Assembly: GCA_002721285.1 (NCBI GenBank)
Contig: PBJU01000019.1
Coordinates: 12,131-17,403 of the forward strand
DNA length: 5,273 nucleotides
Reading direction: 5' to 3'
Source: Crocinitomicaceae bacterium
GTDB lineage: Bacteria > Bacteroidota > Bacteroidia > Flavobacteriales > Parvicellaceae
The notes under the pieces are model-generated. The model was not told where the DNA came from. It worked only from the letters and a program-made list of their open reading frames with translations, and did no database searches. Below are positions 1 through 5,273 of the stretch, piece after piece. How positions within the stretch are numbered: position 1 is the stretch's first letter; every line of letters starts with the position of its first letter. Made by a program: the position numbers and the translations under genes.

Positions 1-209
1 ATGCCATCCATTTCTGGCATCATTACATCAAGCAATATTAAATCCGGAAGAAATTTTTTAGCAATTGAAATACATTCAATCCCATTACTTGCAGTTTCAA
101 CTAAGTAACCTTCTTTTTCTAAATTATATTTTATGAGTTCAATAATATCATCCTCATCATCAACTAGTAGAATCTTTGGTATTGGTTTTTCTTCCTTGGA
201 ATTATTCAT
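1..209 (-). CDS. Response regulator receiver domain, PhoB/OmpR-like (partial, 5' end only)
   Basis: This is the N-terminal 69 residues of a two-component response regulator; the rest lies beyond the left edge of the window. The protein starts with a short polar leader. It then shows the receiver-domain core: strand ILLVDDE with the Mg-binding acidic pair D17/D18, helix 1 ending in KYNLEKEGY, and strand LILLDVMMPEMDG with the phospho-accepting D61. The ILLVDDE, KYNLEKEGY and LDVMMPEMDG segments are typical of PhoB/OmpR-type regulators with a winged-helix output domain, but that domain is not visible, so DNA binding is inferred. The ATG at 207-209 leaves a normal distance to the first strand. 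It lies 3' of a phosphate porin gene on the same strand, separated by a terminator, so it probably has its own promoter. A partner histidine kinase may follow off the left edge. Closeness to the porin and the phosphate transporter suggests, but does not prove, a PhoB role. Confidence 0.9.
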   Translation of the reverse strand, partial: MNNSKEEKPIPKILLVDDEDDIIELIKYNLEKEGYLVETASNGIECISIAKKFLPDLILLDVMMPEMDG

Positions 210-219
210 CTAAATACTT

Positions 220-232
220 TTAGAACTTCTAA
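220..232. promoter_or_regulatory. 13-bp perfect palindrome upstream of the response regulator start
   Basis: The sequence TTAGAACTTCTAA is a perfect inverted repeat: two 6-base arms around a single central base, starting 11 bases upstream of the regulator's ATG. A one-base loop cannot form a useful RNA hairpin, so a protein-binding dyad is the more natural reading, for example autoregulation or repression. No known operator was recognised, and in such AT-rich DNA a short palindrome can occur by chance. Confidence 0.3.
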
Positions 233-249
233 GGTAATATTTTAACAAA

Positions 250-277
250 AAAAAGGCCTTTATTAAAAGGCCTTTTT
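250..277 (-). terminator. Rho-independent terminator after the porin gene
   Basis: Two 12-base arms (250-261 and 266-277) pair perfectly around the 4-base loop ATTA, with a GGCC core in each arm. Read on the minus strand, the hairpin follows the porin stop codon (296-298) by about 18 bases and runs into a T tract made by the A run at 247-254. The plus-strand copy also ends in five T residues, so the structure could work in both directions, but only the porin gene clearly reads into it. It separates the porin transcript from the response regulator. Confidence 0.85.
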
Positions 278-295
278 AAAATTATTTGTTGTTAT

Positions 296-1462
296 TTAGA
301 AATTAAATTCTGTTTGTAATCTGAACATAAGTTTATTTTCTTTTGTAGCTTCTTGAGTTAAACTTATGTCTCCTTGTACTTTTAAATTATGACCAACTAC
401 GTATCTAGAAAATCCTATTGTGTATTGGTTAATATCGTTATTAAGTGTGATTTTTTCTGGTTTAACTTGCGTAAATCTACCTGCAATTTCCCAATTATTT
501 TTCATCAGATAACCCATTTGTAGGTTAATAGCAGATCCTGTATAATAAGATAAATTAACAGACGTAAATTCTCCTAAAATATCATCAAAAGTACCTTCTA
601 AAACAGCAGAACCATTTCTTGTTACTTTATTTACATATTCACCAAAGAATGAGAAACCTTTCAATTTAAAGTGTGCATCAATAAAAATACTTTCTAAATC
701 TCTTAACTCCCCTAATAAATCAGTAGATATATAATCTCCCATTTGCCCTCTTGTTCTCATAGCTTTTTGATTGTAGTCATAAGTAGCACTAAGCATTAAT
801 TTTGGAGTTTCTTCTCTTTTTAAATCTGAAGCAAAATAATCTCCTTTTTTGGTAAAATTACCAAAGGGTAACAATTCAATTCTACCAGTATATCCGTGTC
901 CTGAAGATTCAGGTTTTTGATTTAAACCTTCCCCTTGAGAAAAAGCAAATATTTCTCTAACTAAAAAGGTATTACCAATTTTAAAATGATGCCTTAGTTG
1001 TCCTCCCGCGTCTCTATCTAAAGTAAACTTAGAATTTAATAAGGAACGATCTACTAACTGCATTTTTTGAGAAGAAAACACCCTTTCAATATTTCCAGGT
1101 AATTTTGTTTGACCAAACCACACTGTCCAATTTCCTGCAAAATTCCATTTAATGACAGCATCTAATACAAAACCGTTATGTACATCATACTCAAACTTGT
1201 ACTTTAACCTTGGACTAAAAGCATATCCATGTCCTTTAATTCTTGCTCTTCTTACGTAGGCTCTGTCTGTATAAGTACTATCAGCAAAGTCATAATAGCC
1301 ATCATATCTTGTTTGAAACCTAAATGCTACTTTACTAGACCAAGAGGAATCTTCCGCCATAACATTAAAAATACCTTTACCAAAACGGTTTCTTGTGATA
1401 TCTTGAGCAAAACTTAGTTTTGCACCAAGACATATAAACATTAGAATAAATACTTTTTTCAT
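296..1462 (-). CDS. Phosphate-selective porin, OprO/OprP family
   Basis: A predicted outer-membrane beta-barrel of 388 residues, which would pass phosphate or polyphosphate-type anions into the periplasm. The N-terminus (MKKVFILMFICLGAKLSFAQ) is a signal peptide with likely cleavage after A19. Family hallmarks are the stretch around FGQTKLPGNIERVFSSQ (about residues 116-132) and VDRSLLNSKFTLDRD (about 137-151), both close to the usual OprO/OprP form. Alternating aromatic and polar strands fill the rest, and the protein ends in phenylalanine (EFNF), the usual barrel assembly signal. The ATG at 1460-1462 is preferred. An in-frame TTG at 1478-1480 would add six residues before the signal peptide and would overlap the predicted transcription start. 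The gene diverges from the Na+/phosphate cotransporter and is followed by a strong terminator. Selectivity for phosphate is known for the Pseudomonas members; in Bacteroidota members the substrate is usually assumed from homology. Confidence 0.88.
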   Translation of the reverse strand: MKKVFILMFICLGAKLSFAQDITRNRFGKGIFNVMAEDSSWSSKVAFRFQTRYDGYYDFADSTYTDRAYVRRARIKGHGYAFSPRLKYKFEYDVHNGFVLDAVIKWNFAGNWTVWFGQTKLPGNIERVFSSQKMQLVDRSLLNSKFTLDRDAGGQLRHHFKIGNTFLVREIFAFSQGEGLNQKPESSGHGYTGRIELLPFGNFTKKGDYFASDLKREETPKLMLSATYDYNQKAMRTRGQMGDYISTDLLGELRDLESIFIDAHFKLKGFSFFGEYVNKVTRNGSAVLEGTFDDILGEFTSVNLSYYTGSAINLQMGYLMKNNWEIAGRFTQVKPEKITLNNDINQYTIGFSRYVVGHNLKVQGDISLTQEATKENKLMFRLQTEFNF

Positions 1463-1485
1463 TTTTAAAATTTTCAGCAAATAGA

Positions 1486-1514
1486 ATAATATTTTTTTGT
1501 TTTTGCACAGTCAA
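1486..1514 (-). promoter_or_regulatory. Candidate promoter of the porin gene (TTGACT, 17 bases, TATTAT)
   Basis: On the minus strand, TTGACT (1514-1509) and TATTAT (1491-1486) are separated by exactly 17 bases, close to the classical sigma-70 consensus. The start point would fall near 1479, giving a leader of roughly 17 bases before the ATG at 1462. The main sigma factor of Bacteroidota usually prefers a TAnnTTTG box. A near match, TCTATTTG (1485-1478), lies only 15 bases before the ATG. The site is therefore a candidate, judged by eye only. Confidence 0.35.
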
Positions 1515-1523
1515 AAAACAAGC

Positions 1524-1646
1524 TTAACAATTAATTAATATTTAGATGAAAAAAGTTAAAATCAAATGTTAATAAATATTATAAATCATTCAAGTTGTTG
1601 AATAACAGGGTGTTAAGTTCGTATTAATGTTAACTAAATATTAACT
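1524..1646. repeat. Cluster of TTAAC/GTTAA words in the divergent intergenic region
   Basis: The pentamer TTAAC or its complement GTTAA occurs at 1524, 1555, 1568, 1612, 1629, 1630 and 1641. The clearest unit is TTAACT at 1630-1635 and again at 1641-1646, a direct repeat with an exact 11-base period; the same stretch also reads as the inverted repeat GTTAA-N7-TTAAC (1629-1645). A second pair, TTAACA (1524-1529) and TTAATA (1535-1540), has the same 11-base step. Direct repeats one helical turn apart are the usual layout of PhoB/PhoP binding sites, and TTAACA-like half-sites are known for PhoP of Bacillus. Here the repeats sit between two phosphate transport genes. No Pho box consensus for Flavobacteriia was applied, so binding by the neighbouring regulator is inference. 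Confidence 0.4.
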
Positions 1647-1681
1647 TTTTTGCAATTATTAAATAATAATGATTTGATAAT

Positions 1682-1689
1682 TAAATTTG
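1682..1689 (+). promoter_or_regulatory. Bacteroidota-type -7 promoter box (TAAATTTG) of the cotransporter gene
   Basis: TAAATTTG matches the TAnnTTTG box recognised by the main sigma factor of Bacteroidota and is followed by CACC, as often seen downstream of this box. It ends 28 bases before the ATG at 1718, giving a short leader of about 20 bases. The partner -33 TTTG would be expected 19-21 bases upstream but is not there; the nearest upstream TTTG beyond the one at 1673-1676 is at 1649-1652, 29 bases away. A poor -33 region would fit a promoter that depends on an activator. Confidence 0.6.
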
Positions 1690-1717
1690 CACCGAAAATT
1701 ATTTTAAATAAACAAAC

Positions 1718-3877
1718 ATGCGTAAATTATTATTAATTGTAAACTTATTTTTTATTAGTTCAAATGTTGCTTTTTCTCAAGATTCAACAAAATCAACAAT
1801 GAACAATATTTCAGAAATTGAAATCCTAAATAGTAATATTACTATTGATCAAACTGTTTTCAAAAACTTAACAGCAAATCCCCAAAGCGAGGGATTTAAA
1901 CTAACATGGAGTATAGATTACGATTCATATAATCACATTACGGACAAAAAATTCATAATTAAATACAATACTAAAATTGGAGCCAAAAGAAACAAAAAAG
2001 GGTTTGAAGGAAGTGATTGGAAATATACTGAAGCTTTCAGTTCAAATGCTACAAGTTATGAAGTAAAAGAAATAATAGGTGGGGAAAAATATGAAGCTTA
2101 TTTAGGAATCATAAAAAGTGGAAGTTCTGCAAATATTAAAGATGCGGATATTGTATGGTCTAAAAAAGTGAAACTGAAAACAAAAAGAGGTTGGGGACTT
2201 ATGAAGCTACTAATCCTAATAGGATCATTAGGGTTATTCATATTTGGAATGAAAATAATGAGTGATGGTTTACAAAGAACTGCTGGTGAGAAACTTAGAA
2301 AAATGCTTGGATCTATTACATCCAACAGATTTAAAGGAGTAATTACAGGATTTATGTCTACATCAATAGTTCAATCTTCATCAGTTACTACTGTAATGAC
2401 CGTTAGTTTAGTTAATGCTGGTTTAATTAATCTAAGACAATCTGCTGGTGTTATGATGGGGGCAAATATTGGTACTACTATTACAGCATGGTTAGTACTT
2501 TTACTTGGATTCAAAGTAAGTATTTCATCTTATGCATTAGTTTTAATAGCACTTGGAGCACCTCTTCTATTTATGACATTTAGAAGATCTAAAGACTTAG
2601 CCAATGCAATAATTGGATTTGCTGTGCTTTTTATTGGTCTTCAATTTCTTAAAGATTCTGTTCCAAATCTAGATAAAGACTCTGCTTTAGTTCAGTTTTT
2701 TGTAAACTATAAAGACATTCCTTTTTTGAGTAACTTAATGTTTGTTGCACTAGGTGCTTTAGTTACAATAGTGATTCAATCCTCTAGTGCTGCAATGGCA
2801 TTAACATTAACGATGGTTTCTAAGGGAATTATCCCATTTGAAGTTGCTTGTGCAATGGTTCTTGGTGAAAATATTGGCACCACTATTACAGCCGAAATTG
2901 CTTCTGCAATTGGAAACGTTCATGCTAAAAGATCTGCAAGAATTCACTCATTATTTAATATAGTTGGTGTAACTTGGATGTTAATTGTAATTCCATTGTT
3001 TCTTGATTTAATTGGATTTATTGTTGGACAATCTCACGGAGTTGCATTTGACGCAGATAATACAGGAATGGCAAATGAAGGTATTGCTTTATTTCATACA
3101 TTATTTAATTCTGCAAATGTTCTATTACTTATTGGTTTTGTGCCATATATTGTTAGAATAGCTGAAAGAACTGTTAAATCTAAGGGAGATGCTGATGAAG
3201 AGTTCAAACTAGACTACATAACTGCTGGTGGTGTTGCATTACCTGAAGTTGCAATTCTTGAAGCTAAAAAAGAGGTTGCTAAATTTGGAGAAGTTACCAT
3301 GAGGATGAATACCTTTGTAAGGTCACTGCTAAATGATCAAGACAAAAAAACAAGAAATAAAATGTTCAATAAGATTAAAAAATATGAAGAAATTACAGAT
3401 CGTGTTGAAGTCGAAGTTGCAACATTTTTAGAAAATTTATCTATTCAAGAAATTAGTCAAGAAGCATCATCTCAAATAAGAAGCATGTTGAGTATTACAA
3501 ATGATTTAGAAAGAATCGGTGATATTTATTATCAAATGTCAAAAACTATTGAAAGAAAAGATGATAGTAAAATTTACTTTTTACCTGAACAAAGAGAAAA
3601 TTTGAACAACATGTTAGATGCAATAGAAAAAGCATTTACTGAAATGAATACTAATCTTAATTCTGAATATGGACATATTTCATTGGATAATGCAAAGAAA
3701 TACGAAAGAGAAATTGATCAAATAAGAAATAATTTAAGAAAGTCATATTTAGAACAAGCTGAAAAAGGAGAATTCAAATTTCAAACAGGTATAATGTATA
3801 ATGATTTATTCTCTTCATGTGAAAAAGTTGGCGATCATATAATTAATGTAAGTGAGGCTGTTGCCGGAGAAATATAA
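1718..3877 (+). CDS. Na+/phosphate cotransporter (NptA/PF02690 type) with N-terminal extracytoplasmic domain and C-terminal PhoU-like domain
   Basis: A 719-residue inner-membrane carrier expected to move phosphate with sodium. Residues 1-21 are a signal peptide (ending AFSQ). Residues about 48-155 form an extracytoplasmic domain with a fibronectin type III look: W64, the strand KFIIKYNTK, the TSYEVKEIIGGEKYEAYLG segment and a last strand WSKKVKLKTK. The membrane part (about 161-480) holds the two inverted Na/Pi cotransporter repeats. Each has a QSSS motif (Q219-S222 and Q354-S357) followed by GANIGTT (248-254) or GENIGTT (383-389), the substrate and ion-binding signatures of the family. Residues about 510-719 are a cytoplasmic PhoU-like helical domain with the paired motifs NDLERIGD (595-602) and CEKVGDHI (701-708). 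Full family length plus the extra N-terminal domain. The ATG at 1718 opens directly on the signal peptide. The stop is six bases before the next gene, so the two are probably co-transcribed. Phosphate as substrate rests on family knowledge. Confidence 0.92.
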   Translation: MRKLLLIVNLFFISSNVAFSQDSTKSTMNNISEIEILNSNITIDQTVFKNLTANPQSEGFKLTWSIDYDSYNHITDKKFIIKYNTKIGAKRNKKGFEGSDWKYTEAFSSNATSYEVKEIIGGEKYEAYLGIIKSGSSANIKDADIVWSKKVKLKTKRGWGLMKLLILIGSLGLFIFGMKIMSDGLQRTAGEKLRKMLGSITSNRFKGVITGFMSTSIVQSSSVTTVMTVSLVNAGLINLRQSAGVMMGANIGTTITAWLVLLLGFKVSISSYALVLIALGAPLLFMTFRRSKDLANAIIGFAVLFIGLQFLKDSVPNLDKDSALVQFFVNYKDIPFLSNLMFVALGALVTIVIQSSSAAMALTLTMVSKGIIPFEVACAMVLGENIGTTITAEIASAIGNVHAKRSARIHSLFNIVGVTWMLIVIPLFLDLIGFIVGQSHGVAFDADNTGMANEGIALFHTLFNSANVLLLIGFVPYIVRIAERTVKSKGDADEEFKLDYITAGGVALPEVAILEAKKEVAKFGEVTMRMNTFVRSLLNDQDKKTRNKMFNKIKKYEEITDRVEVEVATFLENLSIQEISQEASSQIRSMLSITNDLERIGDIYYQMSKTIERKDDSKIYFLPEQRENLNNMLDAIEKAFTEMNTNLNSEYGHISLDNAKKYEREIDQIRNNLRKSYLEQAEKGEFKFQTGIMYNDLFSSCEKVGDHIINVSEAVAGEI

Positions 3878-3883
3878 ATAATT

Positions 3884-4354
3884 ATGAAATTATCAGAATT
3901 TAAAAATATTATTTCTAATTCTAATGAAATAAGATTTCAATTAGAAAATGGTGAAATAATACCCAAACATTTTCATATAACAGAAGTTGGTTTAAATAAA
4001 AAGAAGTTTATTGATTGTGGTGGTATCATCAGAAATGAAAGTATAATTAGTTTCCAACTTTGGCATGCCAATGATTTTGATCATAAACTTAATCCAAAAA
4101 CTGTACTAGAAATTATAGATAAAGCTGAAAAAACAATTCATATCGAAAATCTTGATATTGAAATAGAATACCAAGAATCTACAATTGGTAAATACAATGT
4201 CGGATTTAATGGTTTAAGTTTTGTTTTAGAAGCAAAGACAACTGCTTGTTTAGCAGAAGATAATTGTGGTATCCCTGCTGAAAAGTTAAAGGTGTCTTTA
4301 TCAGAACTACAAAATAATTCTTCTTCTTGCTCTCCAGAAAGTGGATGTTGTTAA
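3884..4354 (+). CDS. DUF6428-like protein with cysteine-rich C-terminus
   Basis: A 156-residue protein with no signal peptide or membrane segment, so probably cytoplasmic. It resembles from memory the DUF6428 family of Bacteroidota, whose members I recall mostly in arsenic resistance operons beside ArsR, a small arsenate reductase and an arsenite exporter. Visible marks are ENGEIIPKHFHITEVG (residues 21-36, with H29 and H31), FIDCGG (42-47, C45), FQLWHANDFDHKL (57-69), TACLAEDNCGIPAEK (120-134, C122 and C128) and the tail SCSPESGCC (C149, C155, C156). The histidines and six cysteines suggest binding of a metal or metalloid, which is inference; the biochemical role is unknown to me. The ATG begins six bases after the cotransporter stop, which indicates translational and transcriptional coupling with phosphate transport. 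A hairpin terminator follows immediately, so this is the last gene of the unit. Confidence 0.78.
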   Translation: MKLSEFKNIISNSNEIRFQLENGEIIPKHFHITEVGLNKKKFIDCGGIIRNESIISFQLWHANDFDHKLNPKTVLEIIDKAEKTIHIENLDIEIEYQESTIGKYNVGFNGLSFVLEAKTTACLAEDNCGIPAEKLKVSLSELQNNSSSCSPESGCC

Positions 4355-4368
4355 ATGATTTTTCGATA

Positions 4369-4399
4369 AGAGAGAAAATTAATTTTCTCTCTAATTTTT
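4369..4399 (+). terminator. Palindromic Rho-independent terminator after the DUF6428-like gene
   Basis: Positions 4369-4392 form a perfect 24-base palindrome, which folds as a 10-base-pair stem (arms AGAGAGAAAA and TTTTCTCTCT) around the loop TTAA. The stem is followed by AATTTTT (4393-4399). It starts 14 bases after the stop codon at 4352-4354. The stem has only three G-C pairs, so it may be leaky. It nevertheless marks the likely end of the cotransporter transcript and suggests that the chromate transporter has its own promoter. Confidence 0.75.
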
Positions 4400-4437
4400 G
4401 AAATATTAAATCTTAATAAATATTTAAAAATTATCTA

Positions 4438-5273
4438 ATGTTAGAAATCATATCAGTCTTCTTCAAATTAGGTTGTATTGCATTTGGAGGTCCTGCTGCT
4501 CATATTGCAATGATGGAAAAAGAAATTATTGAAAAAAGGAAATGGATGTCTCATGAAGACTTTTTGGATTTAATTGGTATTACAAATGTTATTCCTGGAC
4601 CTAACTCTACCCAAATGACCATGCAATGTGGTTATGTAAGAGGAGGGATTATAGGTTTAATTTTAGCAGGAGTTTCTTTTATCTTACCCGCAGTATTAAT
4701 CACATTATTATTCGCTTTCATTTTTATTAAATATGGAAGTTTACCAAGTATTGAACCAATATTCTTAGGAATTAAACCTGCGGTAATTGGTATTATACTT
4801 ATGGCTACCATCAAATTATCAAAAAAAGGCTTCAAAAATAAAACTTTGATTGCAGCTGGATTAATAGTTGCGGCATTATCAATTTATGGAATAAATGAAT
4901 TTATACTAATTATTGGAATAGCTTTCTTAGGAATTATTATCCATTTATTCAAAACTAAAAGAAATAATATTAGCTCAGTTTTTCCTGGATTTTTCTTACT
5001 AGCTAAACCCGCAACAATAGTAATATCCAATTCTTCAATATTTTGGGCTTTTGTTAAAATAGCTGCAATATTATATGGAAGTGGATATGTTTTAATTGCT
5101 TATGTAGATTCTGAGCTAGTAGAAAGACTTGCATGGCTAACCAAACAAGAACTATTAGATGCTATAGCTGTAGGTCAATTTACACCTGGACCTGTTTTAA
5201 CAACAGCAACTTTTATTGGTTATCAACTAAAAGGACTTAGTGGAGCTTTATATGCTAGTTTAGGTATGTTTTT
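4438..5273 (+). CDS. chrA: Chromate transporter ChrA, long-chain two-domain type (partial, 3' end missing)
   Basis: An open frame of 278 codons that runs off the right edge without a stop. ChrA (CHR family) exports chromate across the inner membrane and gives chromate resistance. The N-terminal half shows the family signatures KLGCIAFGGPAAHIAMM (residues 10-26) and PGPNSTQM (53-60) followed by GYVRGG (65-70). The second homologous half starts near residue 200, with KIAAILYGSGYVL (about 207-219) and VGQFTPGPVLTTATFIGY (about 245-262). This two-half layout marks the long-chain form, usually close to 400 residues, so roughly 70 percent is present. The ATG at 4438 is the only start after an in-frame TAA upstream. 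It has no Shine-Dalgarno sequence, as usual in Bacteroidota. It is 83 bases after the previous gene, beyond a terminator, and I could not recognise a convincing promoter in the gap. Chromate as substrate comes from homology; sulfate or another oxyanion is possible. Confidence 0.92.
   Translation, partial: MLEIISVFFKLGCIAFGGPAAHIAMMEKEIIEKRKWMSHEDFLDLIGITNVIPGPNSTQMTMQCGYVRGGIIGLILAGVSFILPAVLITLLFAFIFIKYGSLPSIEPIFLGIKPAVIGIILMATIKLSKKGFKNKTLIAAGLIVAALSIYGINEFILIIGIAFLGIIIHLFKTKRNNISSVFPGFFLLAKPATIVISNSSIFWAFVKIAAILYGSGYVLIAYVDSELVERLAWLTKQELLDAIAVGQFTPGPVLTTATFIGYQLKGLSGALYASLGMF

Noticed and set aside
1229..1417. A 62-codon open frame on the plus strand inside the porin gene
   Set aside because: It is antisense to a well-supported porin coding region, has no recognisable family features, and its composition follows from the opposite strand.
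1463..1480. TTG at 1478-1480 as the porin start
   Set aside because: It would place six residues before a complete signal peptide, and it coincides with the likely transcription start; the ATG at 1462 gives a standard signal peptide.
1463..1717. A small RNA gene or riboswitch in the divergent intergenic region
   Set aside because: I found no stable stem, no terminator and no recognisable riboswitch motif in this AT-rich stretch; promoter and operator elements explain it better.
2098..2325. A 75-codon open frame on the minus strand inside the cotransporter gene
   Set aside because: It is antisense to the start of the membrane domain and is explained as a shadow of the hydrophobic coding sequence there.
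4355..4369. Four-codon frame ATG ATT TTT CGA TAA right after the DUF6428-like stop
   Set aside because: Too short, not followed by an attenuator-like arrangement beyond the ordinary terminator, and most likely chance.
4632..4835. A 67-codon open frame on the minus strand inside chrA
   Set aside because: It overlaps conserved chromate transporter sequence on the plus strand; the apparent hydrophobic stretch is a mirror of membrane helices in chrA.

Overview
The window looks like a chromosomal segment from a Bacteroidota bacterium, most likely class Flavobacteriia. The evidence is very low G+C, genes without clear Shine-Dalgarno sequences, signal peptides ending in FAQ or FSQ, a TAnnTTTG-type promoter, and protein family variants typical of that group. 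There is no ribosomal RNA or other marker that would fix the genus.

Layout. Positions 1-209 (minus strand) hold the first 69 codons of a PhoB/OmpR-like response regulator, cut by the window edge. A strong hairpin terminator at 250-277 separates it from the gene upstream of it on the same strand, a phosphate-selective porin (OprO/OprP family, 296-1462). A divergent AT-rich intergenic region of 255 bases (1463-1717) follows. It carries promoter-like signals for both directions and an unusual concentration of TTAAC/GTTAA words. On the plus strand come a 719-residue Na+/phosphate cotransporter with a C-terminal PhoU-like domain and an N-terminal extracytoplasmic domain (1718-3877), and then, after six bases, a 156-residue DUF6428-like protein with a cysteine-rich tail (3884-4354). 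A palindromic terminator (4369-4399) ends that two-gene unit. The last gene (4438 to the window edge, incomplete) is a long-chain ChrA chromate transporter.

How the genes fit together. Porin, inner-membrane phosphate transporter with PhoU domain, and a receiver-domain regulator make a plausible inorganic phosphate acquisition module. The porin would pass phosphate through the outer membrane, the NptA-type carrier would move it across the inner membrane, and the PhoU domain would link transport to signalling. The DUF6428 protein, whose relatives I recall mainly from arsenic resistance operons of Bacteroidota, and the chromate exporter both concern toxic anions that resemble phosphate or sulfate. 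The window can therefore be read as an oxyanion-handling region; that reading is inference. No mobile element, CRISPR array, tRNA or rRNA was seen, and no gene-free stretch exceeds 300 bases.
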